Origin: Stackebrandtia endophytica | GTDB taxonomy: Bacteria > Actinomycetota > Actinomycetes > Mycobacteriales > Micromonosporaceae | DNA: 64,000 nt | Assembly: GCF_006716355.1 (NCBI RefSeq) | Contig: NZ_VFOW01000001.1 | Coordinates: 186,001-250,000 of the forward strand | Direction of reading: 5' to 3' | Part shown: piece after piece, positions 15,798-24,426 of the stretch | How positions within the stretch are numbered: the first letter of the stretch is position 1 | How the letters are laid out: the number at the start of each line of letters is the position of its first letter | Translations under genes and position numbers: made by a program | Notes under the pieces: model-generated | Told to the model about the DNA's origin: nothing | Seen by the model: only the letters and a program-made list of their open reading frames with translations | Database searches by the model: none

Positions 15798-17549
15798 TCA
15801 AGCCACGGGGTCTCGGGAGGCGTGACCCGGTTCGAGGAAACCGGCGACGGCCGCCCGATAGGCGGTCGCGTATCGGCCGTCGAGCGCCATGAGTTCGTCG
15901 TGACCGCCGACCTCGGCCACCTCGCCGTCGTGCAGCACCACGATCCGATCGGCAAGCCGCGGCATCGACATCCGGTGGGTCACCAGGATCGCCACCCCAC
16001 CCCGGTCGGCGACGCCGCGCGCGGCCGCCAGGTAACGGCCGGCCACGATCTCATGAGTCTCCGGGTCCAGCGCGGACGTCGGTTCGTCCAACACGACGAG
16101 TTCGGGTTCGTCGACACGCAGGCAGCGCGCGGCCGCCACCGCCTGCCATTGCCCCTGGGAGAGATCTATCCCGGTCGGCCATGCACTTCCCAGCTGCTGG
16201 TCCAACCCGTCGGGGTGGTCGTTCCAGAACGCGCGGGGTGACGCGAGTTCCAGGCCACGTCGAACACTCTCCACGTCTGTCGGCTGTCCCAGCGTGACGG
16301 ACTGCGCGATGGTGAACTCGAATCGGCCGAAGTTCTGCGCGACCATCGCCGCACGACCTGCGGGCAGCGTGGACTCGCCCGCGTTCGGGTGACGCAGCCG
16401 CAGCAGCAGTTCGATCAGGGTGCTCTTGCCGGCTCCGTTGGCTCCGACCACGGCGACGACCTCACCGGGTGCGATCGTCAGGTCGATGTCGCGCAACGCG
16501 GCCCTCTCGGCGGCAGGATGACGGTAGGAGACCCCTCGCAACCGCACCCGATCCCCGAGGCGGGTCCGCCCGTCCGGCTGTGCCGTCGATCGGGACGCGG
16601 CCTCCCGAACCTCTCGAAGCGCCACCGCCGACCGCAACGCCGGACCGAATCCGGTCAACGCGAACCGAAGCGCTCCCAGGGTTCCCCTCAGATCCAGTGA
16701 TACCAGCAGCGCCGCCGCCATCGCTCCGGCCGACACCGCGGTGCCGTCACCAGCGATCCACACCAACACCGCGGCCACACACGCCAGGTAGAACACCTCG
16801 GCGATCAGCGAGCCGATCGCGTCGACTCGTGCCGGTGCGAAGAACGCGGCGTCGCGCCGGGTGATCGACAGGCGCAGATTGGTTCGATACCAACTCCACA
16901 GGCCGAACACGCTGCGCTCCGCACGTGCGTCGGGGTCACCGACCAGACCGGCCCAGGCACTGGCCCGTGCCGCGTGGGGCTGCGCGTCGTCGTCGGCGCG
17001 GTCCCGCAGTCGCGTCACCCGGTTGGCGACCAACACCACCGGCACCCCGGCGATCGTGAGGATGGCCAGCCGCGGGTCGATCGCGACCGCGACACCTATC
17101 GAGGTGATCGGCGCGGCCGCCTGAATCACCACCGACATCACGCCGTTGAAACAGAAGCCCATCGCATCGGCGCGATCGGCGGCCTTGCCGATCGCGCGAG
17201 ACAGCCGGGGCTGCTCCAACTGGTCGAGTGTGTCGATACGTGACAACGCCGTCATGAGTTCCCGATCGAAGGCGTACCCGATGTCGGCGATCAGCTTGAC
17301 CCGATGAGCCACCGCGACTGCCTCCAATGCCCCGCCGAACGCCAGGGAGGCGATGAGCAGACCGCTGCCCCACAGCAAGGGCGCCAACCGGTGGTCGACG
17401 ATCCCGTCGACGATCAGCGCCAACATCGCCGGCTGCAGGAAACGCAGCACCGTGGACACGATCTCCCCGCAGGTGAACACCACCGCCAGCGGGCCGGTGC
17501 GCCACGCGATCCGTATGACGAGCCCAGCCGCCGCCATCAGGTCACGCAT
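15798..17549 (-). CDS. ABC exporter half-transporter (second subunit)
   Basis: 583 residues. Six membrane helices in the first 320 residues are followed by an ATPase with Walker A VVGANGAGKSTL, a Q-loop, the divergent signature LSQGQWQAVAAARCL, Walker B LVVLDEPTSALD and H-loop VTHR. LSQGQ differs from LSGGQ, so this half may carry the degenerate composite site. The start overlaps the preceding subunit's stop by 8 bases, which supports a heterodimer. Substrate is unknown: no peptide precursor, siderophore or biosynthesis gene is adjacent. Heterodimeric exporters of this type move peptides, lipids or drugs outward. Confidence 0.86.
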   Translation of the reverse strand: MRDLMAAAGLVIRIAWRTGPLAVVFTCGEIVSTVLRFLQPAMLALIVDGIVDHRLAPLLWGSGLLIASLAFGGALEAVAVAHRVKLIADIGYAFDRELMTALSRIDTLDQLEQPRLSRAIGKAADRADAMGFCFNGVMSVVIQAAAPITSIGVAVAIDPRLAILTIAGVPVVLVANRVTRLRDRADDDAQPHAARASAWAGLVGDPDARAERSVFGLWSWYRTNLRLSITRRDAAFFAPARVDAIGSLIAEVFYLACVAAVLVWIAGDGTAVSAGAMAAALLVSLDLRGTLGALRFALTGFGPALRSAVALREVREAASRSTAQPDGRTRLGDRVRLRGVSYRHPAAERAALRDIDLTIAPGEVVAVVGANGAGKSTLIELLLRLRHPNAGESTLPAGRAAMVAQNFGRFEFTIAQSVTLGQPTDVESVRRGLELASPRAFWNDHPDGLDQQLGSAWPTGIDLSQGQWQAVAAARCLRVDEPELVVLDEPTSALDPETHEIVAGRYLAAARGVADRGGVAILVTHRMSMPRLADRIVVLHDGEVAEVGGHDELMALDGRYATAYRAAVAGFLEPGHASRDPVA

Positions 17550-19284
17550 CGGCGACCACCCCGTACGAGCGGGCCTGCGCGGTGACCATGTCGGCGTAGC
17601 GACCGCCCTCTCGCGACAACTCGGCCGGGTCGCCGTCGGCCACCACGCGACCCGAATCCATCACGATGACGCGGTCCACGAATCGGGTGTTCGCCAGGTG
17701 GTGGGTCGACACCAGGACGGTGACCTCGTGCCGCTGGTTCAGGGCCGTTCGGAAGAACCGCTCCTCCGACACCGGATCAAGGGCTGCCGACGGTTCGTCC
17801 AGTAGCAACACCCCGTCACCGACGTGCCCGAAGGCGCGCGCCAATCCGACCCGTTGCCACTGGCCGCCCGACAAGGTCTCACCGCCCATTCCCGGAGTAC
17901 CCAGAAGCGACTCGGCGCGCTGAGCCGCCAGATCATGACCGTCGACGATGGACATCAGCCGGGCGGTGTCAACCTCGCGGGATCCCAATTGGACGTTCTG
18001 CGCCAACGTGGCGGGATAACGAACGGCGCGCTGCATCGCGATGGAGCGATCGGCACGCACCGTCACGGTTCCCTCCGACGCGGTCAGATATCCGGCGACC
18101 AGACCGAGCAACGTGGACTTACCGGCACCGTTGGGGCCGACGACCGCCACCCGCTCGCCGCGTCGAATCGTCAGTTCGGGCACATCCAGAGCCCACTGAT
18201 CACGTCCCGGATAGCGATGCCGAAGCCCTCGACAGGCGATCACGATGTGCGGTTCGCCGTCCATCGAATCGGCACCGTTCGTCGCGGCACGGTTCGGCAG
18301 GGCACGGTTCGACAAGGCACGATTCGGCTCGGTGGACGGCACCTCCGTCGACGCCGTTGTCGGCGCGAAGAGGTCCCTCTCGGTTCGGGCCACCTGGCCG
18401 AACAGCACCGCGACGTCTCCGGCGGGCCCCAGCCCCAGTGCCAGGAGGGCGCCCTGGATCGCCAGCGACACCTCGGCGATCCCCAATTCCCCCGACCAGG
18501 CCGATCCCAGCAACCACGCCACGCACCCCGACAGCACCAGTCCACACAGCACCGCGTGACCGATCACGATGCGAACCCGGCGGCGACGGCCGTCGAACGC
18601 CTCGGCTCGACCGGCCGCCGACAGGTCGGTGAACACCCGCAAGAGCCATGGCAGGGCCCGGAATCCACGAAGCTCGCCGGCCACCCGGTGATCGAACTGC
18701 AGCGACCGCACATAACGCGCCCGCCGGGTGGCCGACGGCCCCTCGGCCGCCGATCCGGCCAACACGTCGTCGAGAAACCGGGTGAACGATCGACCGTAGA
18801 GCATCGCACCCACCGCCAGTACCGCTGCGGCGACCGGGGACACCAGTGCCAAACCGATGACTCCCGCCCAACCGCGACAGCGAGCCCGAAGCAGCTCCGG
18901 AATCGCGCGCAGCGCCTCGCGGTGCGGCACGCTCACCACGCGTTCGACGATCGAAGCCGAGTTCGAGTCAGGGGAATCGTCGTGTTCCAACCGAGCGGTG
19001 ATCTCATCGATCTGGCTGAGCAGGATTCGTCGTTCCACCCGAAGCCACAGTGGTCCCATGAGGACACCCGTCACCGCGGTACCGACCAACGAGGCGAACA
19101 ACCACACCATCGGCCAGGTCATGTCTCGACCGACGGAGTCGGCCGCGAGCGCCACGATGCGCGACACAATGATCGCCACCAGGATGAAGCAGCCGGTGTT
19201 GAGAATCGCCAACAGGCCGACGGCTCCGCTCAGAATCGGCGCCGCTGTGACGGATCGTCGCCACACCCGCCACGAATCGGTCAT
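17542..19284 (-). CDS. ABC exporter half-transporter (first subunit)
   Basis: 580 residues from ATG 19284, which has GAGGAG upstream. A longer frame to 19491 runs into non-coding sequence and is rejected. The N-terminal membrane domain (helices such as ILSGAVGLLAILNTGCFILVAIIVSRIVALAA) is followed by an Ala/Asn/Arg-rich linker with short ALSNRALPNRAATN repeats near residue 325, then an ATPase with Walker A VVGPNGAGKSTL, signature LSGGQWQRVGLARAF, Walker B LLLDEPSAALD and STHH. The canonical signature suggests this half supplies the competent site with its partner gene. The CRISPR array begins about 170 bp upstream on the same strand. Confidence 0.86.
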   Translation of the reverse strand: MTDSWRVWRRSVTAAPILSGAVGLLAILNTGCFILVAIIVSRIVALAADSVGRDMTWPMVWLFASLVGTAVTGVLMGPLWLRVERRILLSQIDEITARLEHDDSPDSNSASIVERVVSVPHREALRAIPELLRARCRGWAGVIGLALVSPVAAAVLAVGAMLYGRSFTRFLDDVLAGSAAEGPSATRRARYVRSLQFDHRVAGELRGFRALPWLLRVFTDLSAAGRAEAFDGRRRRVRIVIGHAVLCGLVLSGCVAWLLGSAWSGELGIAEVSLAIQGALLALGLGPAGDVAVLFGQVARTERDLFAPTTASTEVPSTEPNRALSNRALPNRAATNGADSMDGEPHIVIACRGLRHRYPGRDQWALDVPELTIRRGERVAVVGPNGAGKSTLLGLVAGYLTASEGTVTVRADRSIAMQRAVRYPATLAQNVQLGSREVDTARLMSIVDGHDLAAQRAESLLGTPGMGGETLSGGQWQRVGLARAFGHVGDGVLLLDEPSAALDPVSEERFFRTALNQRHEVTVLVSTHHLANTRFVDRVIVMDSGRVVADGDPAELSREGGRYADMVTAQARSYGVVADA

Positions 19285-19323
19285 CGGCTCCTCTTCAATC
19301 CGCTGGAGACCCGCATGCCGATC

Positions 19324-19343
19324 CCGGCGGGATGTCCCGCCGG
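19324..19343 (-). terminator. Hairpin downstream of CRISPR array
   Basis: A 9-bp perfect stem, CCGGCGGGA (19324-19332) with TCCCGCCGG (19335-19343), and a 2-base loop. It lies between the leader-distal end of the array and the ABC gene start. It could end the CRISPR transcript, which runs leftward. The tight loop makes this uncertain. Confidence 0.4.
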
Positions 19344-19451
19344 TGGTTACATTGGGCCCCAGCTCATTCCGGCCCGCCAGTCTCGCAGTCGGCGAAGAAC
19401 CGGGCCAGCGATTTTCGAGGCGCGCAGGGCGGGAGCAAGCAGGCAACCCGA

Positions 19452-19843
19452 CCGGACATCCCCGCGTGCGCGGAGCACGCAGCCAGCCCACAGGCGATCA
19501 GCGCGCACCATGGTCCATCCCCGCGTATGCGGGGAGTGCGATTTACTCCCGATCGACCGCCGAGTCGGACGGTCCATCCCCGCGTGCGCGGGGAGCGCGG
19601 CAGACGTGTCACCACCACGCAGGTCGTGCAGGGTCCATCCCCGCGTGCGCGGGGAGTGCGGTCGTGTACCGGCCATGCCGGACAGGGTTGGAGGTCCATC
19701 CCCGCGTGCGCGGGGAGTGCATCTGCATCGCATTGTTCGGTGGGGGACTGCTGGGTCCATCCCCGCGTGCGCGGGGAGTGCGAACACCCTGGATTCGCCC
19801 TCGACATTGGAGGAGGTCCATCCCCGCGTGCGCGGGGAGTGCA
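19452..19843 (-). CRISPR. Type I-E CRISPR array, 7 repeats / 6 spacers, orphan in this window
   Basis: Repeats of 29 nt start at 19512, 19571, 19632, 19693, 19754 and 19815, plus a degenerate copy at about 19453-19480. The core is CATCCCCGCG, TGCG or TATG, then CGGGGAG; reversed, it reads CTCCCCGCGCACGCGGGGATG, the actinobacterial type I-E form. Period is 61 nt for the right-hand units (32-nt spacers) and 59 nt for the two left-hand ones. The left terminal repeat has lost bases and the next has TATG for TGCG, so the leader is on the right and transcription is leftward. No cas gene is visible from 1 to 64000. Spacer targets cannot be assigned by eye. Confidence 0.95.
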
Positions 19844-20088
19844 AGAGCTGACCTGGGGTTCTATCGACGATGGGGCCGAATCCGGAGCATGATCATTTAC
19901 TCGTCCACTATGTAGCTCCACGACACCGTTCGGGCGGCGCGACGTGGCCGCCCGAACGATCCGTTCGTCATGTCAGCGACCGGATGCCATGGTATCCGTC
20001 TGACCGCTCATCCACCCGTATGCCCGATTCGGTGTCGAAACATTCGCCACCGCGACCGGCCGGTGGAGGTGAGCCCGACCACAGGGGT
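19844..20088 (-). promoter_or_regulatory. CRISPR leader side, with a strong hairpin
   Basis: This gap lies on the leader-proximal side of the array. Its first 70 bases, next to the newest repeat, are relatively AT-rich (TGATCATTTACTCG, CTATGTAG), as expected for a type I-E leader read on the minus strand. Further right is a perfect 12-bp hairpin, CGTTCGGGCGGC (19927-19938) with GCCGCCCGAACG (19947-19958). No protein-coding gene is supported here. The hairpin may insulate the leader from other transcription. Confidence 0.45.
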
Positions 20089-20119
20089 TTGACTCTGACA
20101 CGGTGTCAGCCGGTTGCAT
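20089..20119 (+). promoter_or_regulatory. MerR-type promoter with dyad operator
   Basis: TTGACT (20089-20094) and a TTGCAT -10-like box (20114-20119) are separated by 19 bp, the elongated spacer of MerR-controlled promoters. The spacer holds the perfect dyad CTGACAC-G-GTGTCAG (20095-20109), a form seen upstream of many actinobacterial MerR genes. It lies directly ahead of the merR-like gene, which points to autoregulation of the two-gene unit. Confidence 0.7.
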
Positions 20120-20129
20120 AGTGATCATC

Positions 20130-20954
20130 ATGTTCGCCATTGGGGATTTCGCCAGGTTGGGCCGGGTGTCGGTACGGATGCTCCGGCACTACGACGCGCT
20201 CGGTCTGCTGCAGCCGGCACGGGTGGACCCGGCGACCGGCTACCGGTTCTACGAGGCTCGACAACTGTCCCGCCTCAACCGCATCGTCGCGTTGAAGGAG
20301 CTCGGATTCAACCTCAAGCAGGTCCATCGAATGATCGACGAGGACGTGAGCCTCTCCCACCTGCTCGACCTGTTCCGGACCCGCCATGCGGAGCTGGAGA
20401 CCGAGCTGGCCGAGAGTCGGGCTCGGTTGATCAACGTCGAGGCTCGGATGGCGGCGATCGATCGGGAAGGCCGAATGCCGGACCTCGAGGTACTGGTCAA
20501 GCCGATCCCGGCCACTCGGGTCGCCGAATTGACCGGGCTGGCCGACAGTTACGCCTCCGACGACATCACCCCGGTGATCCGACCGCTGTTCGAGCAACTG
20601 TGCGGCAAGTTGGAGGCGGCGAGCGTACGCGGCACCGGCCCCGGGGTCGCCACCTACGAATCGCGCGGCGAACAGGTGCTCATCCACGCGGCGATACCCG
20701 TGGACCTGCCGCTGGGTGAACGACACGGTGTCACCGTGGTCGACCTGCCGGCGATCGAGGCGGCCACGCTGGTGCATCACGGGTCGATGGAGAACTCCGA
20801 CGACTCGATGCAGGCCCTGGCGCGATGGATCGAGGACCACGGGTACCGGAGTACCGGTTTCGCTCGCGAGATCTCCCTCGAATGTCCCGAAGACGAGGAC
20901 GACTGGGTGACCGAACTGCAAGAGTCCATTGAGAAGAGAGACGATCGATCATGA
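20130..20954 (+). CDS. MerR family regulator with GyrI-like effector domain
   Basis: 274 residues from ATG 20130. The winged-helix opening (MFAIGDFARLGRVSVRMLRHYDALGLLQPARVDPATGYRFYEARQL) is diagnostic of MerR, followed by a coiled-coil dimerisation helix (LFRTRHAELETELAESRARLINVEARM). A C-terminal GyrI-like/effector-binding domain from about residue 115 binds lipophilic cations or drugs in BmrR-type relatives. The short leader carries the MerR-type promoter. Its stop overlaps the BtrH-like start (ATGA), so the downstream protein is probably its main target gene. Confidence 0.87.
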   Translation: MFAIGDFARLGRVSVRMLRHYDALGLLQPARVDPATGYRFYEARQLSRLNRIVALKELGFNLKQVHRMIDEDVSLSHLLDLFRTRHAELETELAESRARLINVEARMAAIDREGRMPDLEVLVKPIPATRVAELTGLADSYASDDITPVIRPLFEQLCGKLEAASVRGTGPGVATYESRGEQVLIHAAIPVDLPLGERHGVTVVDLPAIEAATLVHHGSMENSDDSMQALARWIEDHGYRSTGFAREISLECPEDEDDWVTELQESIEKRDDRS

Positions 20955-21898
20955 CGGTGTCCTACATCGGATCCGGCCCGTACTGTTATGCGAACTGCCT
21001 GGCGATGATGCTCGGTGGGCACGCCCCGACTCCCTCGCAATTGGAGGTTTTGACCGGTTCACCATTCGGAATGCAGCTCCTGTCCGCAGAACTGCCGCTG
21101 TTTGATCCGTACGGATGGGATCCCGACATCGGCATCGACGCGGCATTGCGGCTGCTGGGATGGCGGTGCACGCGAACCGGCGGCGGTGATGCCGAGTCGG
21201 CGATGATCCGCTTGCGCGAGGCGGTCGCTCACGGAGCGGTCATGGTGGGTCCGGTCGAGATGGGACTGCTGCGGCATCAGCCCGGAATGACCTCGCCGAT
21301 CGGCGCCGACCACTGGGTTGTCGTCATCGAGGTCACCGATGACCTGGTGGTCATGCACGACCCACACGGCCACCCGTACGCAACGTTGCCGATCACCGAC
21401 TTCGCCGAGGCATGGCGCGCTGAGAGGATCGCCTGGATCGACCAGCCGTTCGTGATGCGCACCGATTTTCACCGGGTCACCGACGTCAACGTCGCCGATG
21501 CGCTTCGGGAGTCGTTGCCTGCAGCCGCATCCTGGCTGGCCAACGAGTATTCCGGAGTCGTTCCATCAGGGACGTTGGGGACCGCAGCCGCATTGAACCG
21601 ACTGGCATCCATGCTTGAGCAGGGTATCGACAACGGACTTCGCGCGCACCTGGTTCATTTCGCGGTGCGGGTGGGAGCTCGACGTCTCAACGACGCCACG
21701 GTCGCACTGGCCGATATCGGTCTTCACCGGCCGGCTTCGATCGCGTCGGAGCAATCCCGCACCCTCGGAAGTCTCCAGTGGAGTCTGGTATCACGCGATG
21801 ACCGTGCCGCAGCCACGACCGTCCGCCGACTGTCCCCCACCTACGACGCTCTCCTCGATGTCATCGAGGACAGCGTGACGAGGGAATCGACCGGGTGA
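20951..21898 (+). CDS. BtrH N-terminal / papain-like (C39-like) domain protein
   Basis: 315 residues. The N-terminal 170 residues fit the BtrH-type cysteine fold: GPYCYANCLAMMLGG with Cys12 and Cys16 as nucleophile candidates, and ADHWVVVIEVTDDLVVMHDPHG, where the His and following Asp complete a C39-like layout. The C-terminal 140 residues are helical (AAALNRLASMLEQGIDNGLRAHLVHFAVRVGARRLNDA). BtrH itself transfers an acyl side chain from a carrier protein in butirosin synthesis. Here no aminoglycoside pathway is near, so the real acceptor is unknown. ATGA overlap with the merR-like gene implies co-translation. Confidence 0.7.
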   Translation: MTVSYIGSGPYCYANCLAMMLGGHAPTPSQLEVLTGSPFGMQLLSAELPLFDPYGWDPDIGIDAALRLLGWRCTRTGGGDAESAMIRLREAVAHGAVMVGPVEMGLLRHQPGMTSPIGADHWVVVIEVTDDLVVMHDPHGHPYATLPITDFAEAWRAERIAWIDQPFVMRTDFHRVTDVNVADALRESLPAAASWLANEYSGVVPSGTLGTAAALNRLASMLEQGIDNGLRAHLVHFAVRVGARRLNDATVALADIGLHRPASIASEQSRTLGSLQWSLVSRDDRAAATTVRRLSPTYDALLDVIEDSVTRESTG

Positions 21899-21975
21899 CG
21901 GTTCGCCCGTCTGCAGCGGGCTGCACTACGACTACACTGCGGGGCTCCCACCGGTTCACGCGAAGGGATCCGCGC

Positions 21976-22704
21976 ATGGAAGTCGTCACCACCGCCGACC
22001 GCCCCGACCTGGCGGACAAGGCGGGGAAGGCATTCGCTACCCGCTGGCCGGAGTTCATCTTCCATGACGCGACGGCGGCGAAGTACCGCCCGCGTGTGCT
22101 TGAGTACTTCGGGCACTACGACATCCTGCTGCTGGACGACGGCGAGGTGGCCGCGGGTGGGTGGGCGGTACCGTTCGCCTGGGACGGCGGTACGGCGGAC
22201 CTTCCCGACGGCTACGACAGCGCGTTGGCCCGGTCGGTCGACGATCATGAGGCGGGCCGGACACCGACGGCGTTGAGCGTCATGGCCGCCGCCGTCAACC
22301 CCGACTTCGACAAGCAGGGATTGGCGACTCGAGTACTGGAATCCCTGGTCGAACGGGCGATCGAACGTGGCATCACCCGGGTGATGGCACCGGTACGACC
22401 GACCGAGAAGTACCGCTATCCGTTGCACACCATGGCCGAGTATGCGACCTGGGTGCGTTCCGACGGCCTGTCGGTCGACCCGTGGATACGAACGCATCAA
22501 CGTATGGGTGCGACGATCCTCGGACCCGCGTCACGCTCGATGGTCATCAGCGGAACAGTGACCGAATGGGAGTCGTGGACCGGAATGCGTCTGCCCGGCG
22601 ACGGCGAGTTCGTGATCCCGGATGGGCTCACCACCTTGACCGTGGACCACCGGGCGAACCGTGCCACGTACGTCGAGGAGAACCTGTGGATGCGTCACCG
22701 TTGA
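21976..22704 (+). CDS. GNAT-like acetyltransferase
   Basis: About 242 residues. The N-terminal half resembles a degenerate GNAT lobe (YRPRVLEYFGHYDILLLDDGEVAAGGWAVPF), and the central VMAAAVNPDFDKQGLATRVLESLVERAIERGITRVMAPVRPTEK matches the acetyl-CoA binding core, with Q/KGLATRV in place of the usual QRGxGxA. ATG 21976 has GAAGGGA upstream. A GTG at 21895 that overlaps the previous stop would add 27 unlikely residues. Substrate is unknown. Confidence 0.75.
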   Translation: MEVVTTADRPDLADKAGKAFATRWPEFIFHDATAAKYRPRVLEYFGHYDILLLDDGEVAAGGWAVPFAWDGGTADLPDGYDSALARSVDDHEAGRTPTALSVMAAAVNPDFDKQGLATRVLESLVERAIERGITRVMAPVRPTEKYRYPLHTMAEYATWVRSDGLSVDPWIRTHQRMGATILGPASRSMVISGTVTEWESWTGMRLPGDGEFVIPDGLTTLTVDHRANRATYVEENLWMRHR

Positions 22705-22726
22705 CGCCGTCCGCTTGACGCGTTCG

Positions 22727-22870
22727 TCAGTAACCGCCGCCGGTCTGCTCCGACTGCTGATCCTGTGGCGACTCGGTCTCATTGTCGTACCCACCGCCGC
22801 TGCCGCCGCAGGCCACCAGCCCCCATGCCAACGCCGCCGCCACCAGCGCGACGAATCCCCGCTTCACCAT
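22727..22870 (-). CDS. Small lipoprotein, Gly/Gln-rich tail
   Basis: A 47-residue frame: MVKRGFVALVAAALAWGLVA followed by the lipobox Cys (LVAC) and a polar GGSGGGYDNETESPQDQQSEQTGGGY tail split across two short stretches. The signal peptide and lipobox are convincing and the mature part is disordered. The ribosome site is weak. It is convergent with the GNAT gene (22 bp) and divergent from the DUF488 gene. Function is unknown. Confidence 0.6.
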   Translation of the reverse strand: MVKRGFVALVAAALAWGLVACGGSGGGYDNETESPQDQQSEQTGGGY

Positions 22871-23077
22871 GGCACCGACGCTAACCACCTGCTCACCGTG
22901 CCGGGCGAGATCGGGCCGAGCACCGCCCTGATTGGCACAACTGATCGGGTGGCCCCGTGGCGGTCGGCGCGGCCCGCCAGAGGTCGGTTCCACATCGGCC
23001 CCACTCGTGATTCAGCGGTTCGGCACACCTGTGACCCCGTAATCTGGGCGTCATCCGACCCATGGGAGGTGGCGGCG

Positions 23078-23644
23078 GTGGCGGGGGCATTCTTCACGGT
23101 CGGGCATTCCGACCGGTCGTTCGAGGAGTTCACCGCACTGGTGTCGGCCGCCGAAGTGGCTCTGATCGTCGATGTCCGCCGGTTTCCCGGTTCACGCGCC
23201 AATCCTCAGTTCGACAAGGATGCGCTGTCCTCCGAACTCCCCAGTCGACAGATCGCCTACTGTCATCTGACGAGTCTGGGCGGGCGACGGCCCGCCGATA
23301 AGGATATAGCCCCGGACGTCAACGGGCAGTGGCGAAATCAGAGTTTCCACAACTACGCCGACTACGCCCTCTCACCACAGTTCCATGCCGGCCTGATGCT
23401 GTTGCGGGAGTGGGGCCACCGACGACCGACCGCCGTGATGTGTTCGGAGGCGGTGTGGTGGCGGTGTCACCGCCGCATCATCGCCGACCATCTGATGGCG
23501 CACGGGGAGGCGGTCTTCCACATCATGAGCGGACCGCGAATCACACCGGCGCGCTTGACGCCGGGCGCGGTCGTCCGCAATGACGGCAGTGTCGACTATC
23601 CGATCCTGCCCACAGCACCGCATGGATCACCGGATGACGAATAG
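23078..23644 (+). CDS. DUF488 family protein
   Basis: 188 residues from GTG 23078, 8 bases downstream of GGGAGG. The opening FFTVGHSDRSFEEFTALV, then LIVDVRRFPGSRANPQFDKD and the near-terminal VMCSEAVWWRCHRRIIADHLMAHG motif are diagnostic of DUF488, with the conserved C-S-E and C-H-R residues. Biochemical role is not established; the family is small, soluble and often near DNA or stress genes. In-frame sequence upstream of the ribosome site is non-coding. Confidence 0.85.
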   Translation: MAGAFFTVGHSDRSFEEFTALVSAAEVALIVDVRRFPGSRANPQFDKDALSSELPSRQIAYCHLTSLGGRRPADKDIAPDVNGQWRNQSFHNYADYALSPQFHAGLMLLREWGHRRPTAVMCSEAVWWRCHRRIIADHLMAHGEAVFHIMSGPRITPARLTPGAVVRNDGSVDYPILPTAPHGSPDDE

Positions 23645-23654
23645 TCGAACTTAC

Positions 23655-23693
23655 CTATTGTTTTTCGATAGATTTCTAGCGATAATCAATCAC
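23655..23693 (+). promoter_or_regulatory. AT-rich promoter with CGATA direct repeats
   Basis: This short AT-rich island contains two CGATA elements (23666-23670 and 23680-23684, 14-bp period) and TTTTTCGATAG. It lies immediately ahead of the DUF2975/YozG pair, whose XRE-type regulator is expected to bind its own promoter. Confidence 0.4.
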
Positions 23694-24188
23694 ATGTCGA
23701 AGATCGTTATTGCGTTGTTGCGCACCGCCCTCGCGGGGGCCGTCCTGATCGGCCTGTTCGCCACCATGGTCATCATTCCGGGAGCCGCCGAGGAAGAGGT
23801 CGCCCGTGTTCCGGCCTATGCCCCGTACCAGGCCCTCTACGTCACCGTGGCGATCCTCGCCGTACTCGGCATCCTGGTGGCGATCAGCGCGGTCTGGATG
23901 CTGTTGTCGATGGTCGGCCACAACACGATTTTCACCCCGAGGGCCTTCCGATGGGTCGATGTCGTGATCGGCGGCACCGGTTTCGCCACCCTGTTGGCCG
24001 CCGGAGTGACCGTTCACCTGATGTTCGTCGAGCTACCGGTCGATGACGGGATGCAGATACTCGGTGCCATGTTGGCCACCGCCGCGTGCACCGGACTGGG
24101 CGCGGTATTCCTGCTGTTGACCATCGTCATGCGCCAGTTGCTGAAGAAGGCGACGAACCTGCAGGCCGAGATGGCCCAGGTGGTCTGA
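23694..24188 (+). CDS. DUF2975 membrane protein
   Basis: 164 residues with four hydrophobic helices: IALLRTALAGAVLIGLFATMVIIPG, LYVTVAILAVLGILVAISAVWMLL, ATLLAAGVTVHLMF and ATAACTGLGAVFLLLTIVMRQLL. The motif NTIFTPRAFRWVDVV between helices two and three is typical of DUF2975. A YozG-like HTH gene follows one base after its stop, the usual pairing. The function of the pair is not known; a small regulated membrane module is assumed. Confidence 0.82.
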   Translation: MSKIVIALLRTALAGAVLIGLFATMVIIPGAAEEEVARVPAYAPYQALYVTVAILAVLGILVAISAVWMLLSMVGHNTIFTPRAFRWVDVVIGGTGFATLLAAGVTVHLMFVELPVDDGMQILGAMLATAACTGLGAVFLLLTIVMRQLLKKATNLQAEMAQVV

Positions 24189-24189
24189 C

Positions 24190-24408
24190 GTGGCCATCAT
24201 CGTCGACATCGACGTCATGCTGGCGAAACGGAAGATGTCGGTCGGTGAGTTCGCTGCCCGCATCGGCATCTCCGGCGCCAACGTCGCGGTCTTGAAGAAC
24301 GGCCGGGCGAAGGCCATTCGGTTCACCACGTTGGAGGCCATCTGCACGGTGCTGGAATGCCAGCCCGGCGACGTTCTCCGCCACGTCCCCGACTCCCCGC
24401 CCGACTGA
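24190..24408 (+). CDS. YozG-like XRE family regulator
   Basis: A 72-residue single helix-turn-helix protein (VDIDVMLAKRKMSVGEFAARIGISGANVAVLKNGRAKAIRFTTLEAICTVLECQPGDVL). The last motif, LECQPGDVL, is shared by almost all YozG-type Cro/C1 proteins. The GTG start is one base past the DUF2975 stop, so translation is coupled. It most likely controls the AT-rich promoter upstream of the pair. Confidence 0.87.
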   Translation: MAIIVDIDVMLAKRKMSVGEFAARIGISGANVAVLKNGRAKAIRFTTLEAICTVLECQPGDVLRHVPDSPPD

Positions 24409-24426
24409 CCCTCATCGAGGACACGC

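Noticed and set aside
17824-19851. 675-codon plus-strand frame across the ABC exporter and the CRISPR array
   Set aside because: It runs through an antisense gene and through CRISPR repeats, whose translated PSPRARG units come only from the repeat sequence.
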